Assembly: GCA_964384825.1 (NCBI GenBank)
Contig: CAYLMM010000054.1
Span: forward strand, 1 to 18,049
Origin: CAYLMM01 sp964384825
Lineage (GTDB): Bacteria > Krumholzibacteriota > Krumholzibacteriia > LZORAL124-64-63
DNA length: 18,049 nt
Direction of reading: 5' to 3'
The notes beneath the pieces were generated by a model. It was not told where the DNA came from and did not search any database. It worked only from the letters and a program-made list of their open reading frames with translations. The number at the start of each line of letters is the position of its first letter. Position 1 is the first letter of the stretch. The position numbers were made by a program, and so were the translations under genes. This document shows, in pieces, positions 13,268 through 18,049 of the stretch.

Positions 13268-14362
13268 CTACGATTCCGCCGCGAGTACCCGTCTCGCCTC
13301 CTCGCCGTCATTGGCGAGTTGGGCGCAGAGTTCGTCCACCGAGACGAAGGAACGCTCGTCGCGCAGCCGCGCGATCCATTCGATCTTCAAGCTCCGCTCT
13401 CGAATATATCCCGCGAAATCGAAAACGTGAACCTCGATGCGGGGTTCGCTCAGTCCGTCGCCGTGAACGGTGGGCGCCCGACCGAAGTTCAGCATGCCGT
13501 GGAAGACGGCCCACTCGCCGGGCAGAGTGCCCAGCAGTTCGCCCCGGCGGTCCACTTCCGGCAGCAGACCGCGGCGGAAACCGACCACGCCCTTCCGCTG
13601 GTCCTCGGGCACCGCGTCGCGCGGCAGATGGACGCGCACCGCGTAGACCCCGGGCTTCGGCAACAGCTTCTGCGGGTCCAGGGGACGGATGTTCGCCGTC
13701 GGATAACCCATGCGGGAACCGAGTCCCTGACCGTAGCCGACCTCGCCCCACAGGGCGTAGGGCCGTCCGAGCATGGCCCCGGCGGTCTGGAGATCGCCCA
13801 CGTCGAGAGCGCGCCGGATCGCGGAACTGCTGACCTTCCGGCCGTCCGGCAGGCTCAGGGCCTCGACCGTCTCGAAGCCGAATCCCTCGCTCGCGGCGAA
13901 ACGGGCCAGGACGGCCGGCGTCCCCTCGCGATCCCTGCCGAGATGGTTGTCGTAACCGCCGACCAGGTAGCGCATGCCGAGGAATTCCTGCAGGAAGCGC
14001 CGGATGAAGAAATCGTAGGGCTGGGCCGCCAGGGCGGGGCAGAAATCGGCCGCCACGACCACGTCGACGCCCGAATCCTGGAGCAGCGACAGCTTCTCGT
14101 TCCAGCTGGTCAGCAGGCGGGGCGGGCGGCCGCTCTGCAGCACGATCCGCGGATGATGGCGGAAGGTGAAAAGGCAGGTCTGCTGCAGGCCGAGCCTGTC
14201 GCGCGCGGCCTTCAGCGAATCGATCAGGCGCACGTGCCCCAGGTGCAGACCGTCGAAAGACCCGACCGCCACCGCGCTCTCGCGCATCGCGGGCGCGGGC
14301 CAGGTCTCGCGGCCGGAGATCGCTCCGGTGATCATCTCGGTGCTGAGTCGAATCAAACGCAC
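13268..14362 (-). CDS. ribF: Bifunctional riboflavin kinase/FAD synthetase
   Basis: Encodes 364 residues, longer than the usual 300-330. The N-terminal FMN adenylyltransferase domain shows AVGSFDGLHLGH at 32-43, FRHHPR at 68-72 and VSSSAIRRAL at 177-186. The C-terminal flavokinase domain shows GRPYALWGEV, SRMGYPTANI at 216-225, GVYAVRV, LNFGRAPT and EVHVFDFAGYI. Together they convert riboflavin to FMN and FAD. An insertion of roughly 35 residues (about 247-285) separates GVYAVRV from NFGRAPT. The start is read as GTG at 14362: GAGGGGA lies about 5-7 bases upstream, it follows the truB stop by 10 bases, and the product then begins VRLIRLSTE as in relatives; the next ATG codons would cut into the domain start. 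Part of the infB-rbfA-nrnA-truB-ribF cluster. Confidence 0.93.
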   Translation of the reverse strand: MRLIRLSTEMITGAISGRETWPAPAMRESAVAVGSFDGLHLGHVRLIDSLKAARDRLGLQQTCLFTFRHHPRIVLQSGRPPRLLTSWNEKLSLLQDSGVDVVVAADFCPALAAQPYDFFIRRFLQEFLGMRYLVGGYDNHLGRDREGTPAVLARFAASEGFGFETVEALSLPDGRKVSSSAIRRALDVGDLQTAGAMLGRPYALWGEVGYGQGLGSRMGYPTANIRPLDPQKLLPKPGVYAVRVHLPRDAVPEDQRKGVVGFRRGLLPEVDRRGELLGTLPGEWAVFHGMLNFGRAPTVHGDGLSEPRIEVHVFDFAGYIRERSLKIEWIARLRDERSFVSVDELCAQLANDGEEARRVLAAES

Positions 14363-14372
14363 GGCATTCCCC

Positions 14373-15398
14373 TCAATCCCGCGGCGAGCCCTCCGGCGCG
14401 ACGGCGGGAAAGACGGCGGCCAGACGCGGCTCGGCGACCGCATCGGAATCGGTTTCCATCCGGCAGACGGCGACCAGGGCGCCCGTCGGATCCAGCATCA
14501 GGAACAGGCCCTGCGGCGCGCCGGGCCCGGCGTCCGGATCCTTGTCAAGGCGGTCGAGCCAGGCGGCCTCGGGCTGGTGGCCGTCGCGCACCAGGGCCGC
14601 CTCGTCGGCGGCGAGGATCAGCCGGGCCGCCTCGGGCAGGGCCGCGGCCGTCGGACGCAGGGCCGCCCGCAAAGCGGCGCCGTCACGGATTCTATCGCCC
14701 GGGAGTGCTTCCGCAACAGGGAAGATGCCGACGGCCTCGCGGCGCAGCTCGGCGAGATGGCCGGTCGAGCCCGCGGCCAGGGCCAGATCCCGCGCCAGCG
14801 AACGCACGTAGGTGCCGCTGGAGCAGGTCAGCACGACCTCGTATTCGTAGACGAGCCCGTCGTCGGCGGCGATGGCCCCCGCGGGCCCCGGTTCCGCCCA
14901 GCGGCCGGATTTCCCGGCGAGCGAACGGATGACCACCGAACGCGGCTTCGGTTCGGGCGTCGGCCCCCCGCCGCGGGCCAGGCGATGCATGGCCACCCCG
15001 CCGACCTTCAGGGCCGAGATCACCGGCGGCACCTGTTGGATCGGTCCGCGAAAACCGTCGAGCGCGGCGTCGACCACCGCGGGCGATCCGGGCGCTGGCC
15101 CGCGATCGACCACCTCGCCGTCGGCGTCGAGGGTGTCGGTCCGCGCGCCGAAACGGATCAGCCCGCGGTATGTCTTGTCGAGTCCGGTGAGGAAGGGTCC
15201 GAGCCGGGTGGCGGAACCGCAAAGAACGATCAGCAGGCCGGTCGCGGCGGGATCGAGCGTGCCGGTGTGGCCGACGCGCAGCCGCGACCTGCCGCGCAGG
15301 CGCCCGCCCAGCGCGCCGCGGACGGCGTGGACGACGCCGTAGGAGGAAAGACCGGCCGGCTTGTCGACCAGCAGAAAGCCGTGAACGGAATCAGCCAT
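14373..15398 (-). CDS. truB: tRNA pseudouridine-55 synthase
   Basis: Encodes 341 residues. TruB converts U55 in the T-loop of tRNAs to pseudouridine. The family start GFLLVDKPAGLSS is at 7-19 and the catalytic aspartate is Asp49 in VGHTGTLDPAATG. LDKTYRG, the FGARTDTLDADGE block, VPPVISALKVGG, GTYVRSLARDL and LRREAVG follow. The last ~90 residues form the C-terminal RNA-binding extension found in longer TruB proteins. GGGAG lies 5 bases before the ATG. It starts 51 bases after the rbfA-nrnA fusion and ends 10 bases before ribF, consistent with one operon. Confidence 0.96.
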   Translation of the reverse strand: MADSVHGFLLVDKPAGLSSYGVVHAVRGALGGRLRGRSRLRVGHTGTLDPAATGLLIVLCGSATRLGPFLTGLDKTYRGLIRFGARTDTLDADGEVVDRGPAPGSPAVVDAALDGFRGPIQQVPPVISALKVGGVAMHRLARGGGPTPEPKPRSVVIRSLAGKSGRWAEPGPAGAIAADDGLVYEYEVVLTCSSGTYVRSLARDLALAAGSTGHLAELRREAVGIFPVAEALPGDRIRDGAALRAALRPTAAALPEAARLILAADEAALVRDGHQPEAAWLDRLDKDPDAGPGAPQGLFLMLDPTGALVAVCRMETDSDAVAEPRLAAVFPAVAPEGSPRD

Positions 15399-15449
15399 GG
15401 GTCTCCCGCCGGCCCGTTCCGGCGTCAGGCTGCGGCGGCAGGGCCGTCG

Positions 15450-16859
15450 TCAGGCGTGCAACTGGTCAAGGACGGCGTCGCGCAGGATCGAGGCGACATC
15501 CTCGGCTTCACCGGTCATGGTGCAGCCCGCGGCCTGGCGATGGCCTCCCCCGCCGTGGGCGGCGGCGATGCCCTGGACGTCCCCGCCGTCGATGGTGCGA
15601 AGCGAGACCCGCCAGGTCCGGTCGTCGATCTCCTTCATGAAGACGACGTACTCGACGCCCGCCACGGCGGTGGCCACGTTGACGAAGCTCTCGGTGTCGA
15701 CCATCCGGGCGCCGGATTCGCGCAGCATCTCGCGGGTGGCCCGCATCAGCACCAGGCGGCCGTCGGCCTCGAAGCTGAAGGTCTCCATCACCCGCCGCAG
15801 CAGTTCGATGCCGGGGCGGCTGCGCTGATGGAGGGTCCGCTCGGCAAGTTCAGCGGTGTCCACCCCGAGAGCCGACATGCGGTGGGCGGCCTCGAAGGTC
15901 AGGGGAAGCGTGTTGTTGAAGCGGAAGCCGCCGGTGTCCGAGACGATGCCGGCGTAGATGCCCGCGGCCATGTCGAGGTTGAAATCCACGGCCCCGGAGC
16001 CGGTCCCGTCGTCGGCCAGCAGCTCGTCGAGGACCCGCAGCACCAGGATGGCCGTCGCGCTGGCGATCGGCTCGACCCAGCCCGGCAGGGGCAACTTGCG
16101 CCCGCTGATCAGGTGATGATCGATGGTCCAGCGGTTCTCGATGCCGGCCAGGACGTCGGCCATGTCGTCGCCCGCCCGCTCGGGGCGGTGGCAGTCGAGC
16201 ATCAGCAGGGTGTCGGGAGGATCGTCGGCCAGCAGGCCCGCGGCGTCGGCGGCCGGGACCACCTCGTCGAAACCGGGCAGCGCCGCGAATCCGGCAGGGG
16301 GATCGGGATAGCAGAAGACCACGGCCTCGCGGCCGGTGGCGCGCAGGCCGGCGGCCAGGGCCAGGCAGCTGCCCATGGCGTCGGGGTCGGGGTTCCAATG
16401 CGGCACCAGCCAGAAGGAACGGCCGGCGCGCAGGGCCTGCATCAGGTCGGCCGGCGGCTGCAGATCGTCCAGCTTCATCCGGCGCCGGCGTTCGGATTCG
16501 GCGATGAACTCGCCGCGGGAATCCAGATCCTTCAGGACCTCCTCCACGCCCAGGCCGCGATCCACCGAACCGTCGTAGATGAAGCGCAGATCCGGCACCG
16601 CGCGCAGGCGCAGGATGTCCGAGAGACGACCCTGCAGGAATCCGCGGGCCTTCTTCAACCCGGCCAGGCTGCCGGCCTCCTCGCCGCCGAGATCCGAGAA
16701 GTAGACCTTGGCCGCCGTCTGGTCCCGGCTCAGTTCGACTCCGTTGATGGTCACGAAGCCGACCCGCGGGTCCTTGACCTCGGCCGAGAGCAGCTCCGAG
16801 AGGACCTTGCGGATGGCCGAATTCTGACGCTGAAGCTTGTAGGGATCCATCTTTATCAT
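15450..16859 (-). CDS. RbfA-NrnA fusion: ribosome-binding factor A joined to DHH/DHHA1 phosphoesterase
   Basis: Encodes 469 residues with no stop between two proteins that are normally separate. Residues ~4-120 are RbfA (YKLQRQNSAIRKVLSELL, VKDPRVGFVTINGVELS, AKVYFS, LRFIYDGSVDRG), a KH-fold cold-shock factor that matures the 16S rRNA 5' end in 30S subunits. A basic linker ~121-130 (ESERRRRMK) follows. Residues ~131-469 are an NrnA-type nanoRNase/pAp phosphatase: HWNPDPDAMGS at 154-164, LDCHRP at 221-226, TIDHH at 245-249, SDTGGFRF at 307-314 and the DHHA1 GGGGHRQAAGC at 436-446. An internal ATG at codon 128 has no ribosome binding site. The chosen ATG (16859) has GGAG only about 3 bases away; the ATG three codons later has the same GGAG about 12 away, so the exact start is uncertain. 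Confidence 0.93.
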   Translation of the reverse strand: MIKMDPYKLQRQNSAIRKVLSELLSAEVKDPRVGFVTINGVELSRDQTAAKVYFSDLGGEEAGSLAGLKKARGFLQGRLSDILRLRAVPDLRFIYDGSVDRGLGVEEVLKDLDSRGEFIAESERRRRMKLDDLQPPADLMQALRAGRSFWLVPHWNPDPDAMGSCLALAAGLRATGREAVVFCYPDPPAGFAALPGFDEVVPAADAAGLLADDPPDTLLMLDCHRPERAGDDMADVLAGIENRWTIDHHLISGRKLPLPGWVEPIASATAILVLRVLDELLADDGTGSGAVDFNLDMAAGIYAGIVSDTGGFRFNNTLPLTFEAAHRMSALGVDTAELAERTLHQRSRPGIELLRRVMETFSFEADGRLVLMRATREMLRESGARMVDTESFVNVATAVAGVEYVVFMKEIDDRTWRVSLRTIDGGDVQGIAAAHGGGGHRQAAGCTMTGEAEDVASILRDAVLDQLHA

Positions 16860-16867
16860 CCACTCCG

Positions 16868-16903
16868 AAAAAAAACGGCAGGACGGCAGTCATTCTGCCG
16901 CCC
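16868..16903 (-). terminator. Terminator-like element between infB and rbfA-nrnA
   Basis: On the minus strand GGGCGGCAG (16903-16895), loop AATGA, and CTGCCGTCC (16889-16881) form a 9-pair stem with one G-U. A second CTGCCG (16881-16876) can instead pair with the same CGGCAG arm and is followed directly by eight T (16875-16868). The T-run ends only 8 bases before the rbfA-nrnA start, so any termination here would uncouple downstream genes from infB. Confidence 0.65.
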
Positions 16904-16943
16904 CGCCAGATTCACGGCGCCGCGGCGGCGCCCGCAGACCGGC

Positions 16944-18049
16944 TCACAGCTCGGTGCGGGCGACCTCCTCGACCCGGAAGGTCTCGATGTGGTCGCCTTC
17001 CTGCAGGTCGTGGAAATTCTCCAGTCCGATCCCGCATTCGAAGCCGGACTGCACCTCGCGGGCGTCTTCCTTGAAACGTTTCAGCGAACTGATCTTGCCC
17101 TCGAAGATCACCACCTGGTCGCGGACCAGCCGCACCAGGGAGTTTCGGATGATCGTGCCGACGGTCACGTAGGAGCCGGCCACCGTTCCGACCTTCGGGA
17201 TCCGGAAGACCTCGCGCACCTCGGCCGAACCGGTCGAGACCTCGCGCTTGATCGATCCGAGCAGACCGGCCATGGCCTTCTTCATCGTGTCGATGCACTC
17301 GTAGATGACGTCGAAGACCTCGATGGTGACGTGCTTCTCCTTGGCGTGCTCGCGGATGGAGTTGCCCGGACGCATGTGGAAGCCGATGATCATGGCCCCG
17401 GTGCTCGAGGCGAGCAGCACGTCCGACTCGTTGACCGCGCCGACGCCCTTGTGGACGATCTTGACCTGGACCTCTTCGGTGTTCAGCTGCAGCAGCGCGT
17501 CGCAGACGGCCTCGACCGAACCGGAGACGTCGCCCTTGACGATGATCGGCAGCTCCTTGACGTCGGAGGCGGCGACCATGTCCGCCAGGTTCTCCAGCGA
17601 GATCTGCTTCTTCGGGCCGGCCAGCGACTGCATCCTCTGCATCTGCCGGCGGCGGGTCGCGATCTCGCGCGCGTCGCGGCCGTGCTCCAGGACGTAGAAG
17701 CGGTCGCCCGCCTCGGGTACGTCGTGGGCGCCCATGACCACCGCGGGCTCGCCGGGATGGACCTCCTGCAGATCCTCTCCCCGCTCGTCGAGCAGGGCCC
17801 GGACCTTGCCGTCCTGCCGGCCGGCCAGGAAGTTGTCGCCGACCTTCAGCGTGCCCTGGTCGATCAGCACGGTGAACAGCGTGCCGCGGCCGAGCTCCTT
17901 CGAGGCCTCGACGACCGCGCCGCGGGCCGGGCCGTGCGACGTGGCGGTCAGCTCCAGCACCTCGGCCTGCAGATGGACCTGTTCGAGCAGCTTCTCGATG
18001 CCGATGCCCTTCTTGGCCGAGATCTCGGCGCAGAGCACGTCGCCGCCGA
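16944..18049 (-). CDS. infB: Translation initiation factor IF-2, C-terminal part
   Basis: The gene is cut by the right window edge; 368 C-terminal residues are visible. The fragment begins at GGD and the G5 motif SAKKG at the end of the GTPase domain. Domain II follows (GPARGAVVEASKELGRGTLFTV, LKVGDNFLAG, GKVRAL), then the linker, the C1 domain (LPIIVKGDVSGSVEAVCDAL, VKIVHKGVGAVNESDVLLA, GFHMRP) and the fMet-tRNA-binding C2 domain (GSAEVREVFRIPKVGTVAG, SLKRFKEDAREVQSGFECGIGL). All conserved blocks look intact. IF-2 brings initiator tRNA to the 30S subunit. It leads the infB-rbfA-nrnA-truB-ribF run and is followed by an 84-base gap with a terminator-like element. Confidence 0.98.
   Translation of the reverse strand, partial: GGDVLCAEISAKKGIGIEKLLEQVHLQAEVLELTATSHGPARGAVVEASKELGRGTLFTVLIDQGTLKVGDNFLAGRQDGKVRALLDERGEDLQEVHPGEPAVVMGAHDVPEAGDRFYVLEHGRDAREIATRRRQMQRMQSLAGPKKQISLENLADMVAASDVKELPIIVKGDVSGSVEAVCDALLQLNTEEVQVKIVHKGVGAVNESDVLLASSTGAMIIGFHMRPGNSIREHAKEKHVTIEVFDVIYECIDTMKKAMAGLLGSIKREVSTGSAEVREVFRIPKVGTVAGSYVTVGTIIRNSLVRLVRDQVVIFEGKISSLKRFKEDAREVQSGFECGIGLENFHDLQEGDHIETFRVEEVARTEL

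Noticed and set aside
12353..14932. 859-codon plus-strand open frame opposite rfbA, ribF and truB
   Set aside because: It spans three well-supported minus-strand genes and its product is composition-biased with no domain, so it is a shadow.

Overview
The window is very GC-rich bacterial DNA with strong G/C preference at codon third positions. An OmpA-type lipoprotein and secreted cyclophilin suggest a diderm (Gram-negative-type) cell. The housekeeping genes are conserved, but no single marker fixes the phylum. Codon use and gene content would fit a little-cultured lineage such as the candidate phyla around Fibrobacterota/Gemmatimonadota, but that is only a guess.

Layout, left to right. (1) Positions 1-1179 (+) hold a reading frame that looks chimeric: its first ~110 bases encode a NAD-dependent DNA ligase zinc finger, and the rest resembles the soluble C-terminal part of a membrane glycosyltransferase. 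(2) A secreted cyclophilin (-) and a cysteine desulfurase-like PLP enzyme (+) are divergently transcribed from 1927-2111. (3) On the minus strand follow an OmpA/MotB-like lipoprotein (3373-4002), a degenerate asparaginyl-tRNA synthetase paralogue (4190-5368), an M16 zinc peptidase, polynucleotide phosphorylase and ribosomal protein S15. In transcription order this is rpsO-pnp-M16-AsnRS-like. (4) A DegT-type sugar aminotransferase (+, 9828-10988) is divergent from rpsO and convergent with cysC. (5) A second long minus-strand run reads, in transcription order, infB (cut by the window edge), an rbfA-nrnA fusion, truB, ribF, rfbA, rfbC and cysC.

Two themes stand out. The first is the conserved translation/RNA-maturation cluster (infB-rbfA-nrnA-truB-ribF-rpsO-pnp-M16), which here is split by a small surface-sugar/PAPS set (rfbA, rfbC, cysC and the DegT aminotransferase). 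The second is a set of unusual variants inside that cluster: RbfA and the DHH-family NrnA made as one polypeptide; a terminator-like element between infB and that fusion; a hairpin that could mask the rpsO start codon; and an AsnRS-like protein that lacks class II catalytic residues. No mobile element, CRISPR array, rRNA or tRNA was found. No large undescribed defence or biosynthetic system is evident; the most novel candidates are the AsnRS paralogue, the RbfA-NrnA fusion and the rpsO leader hairpin.
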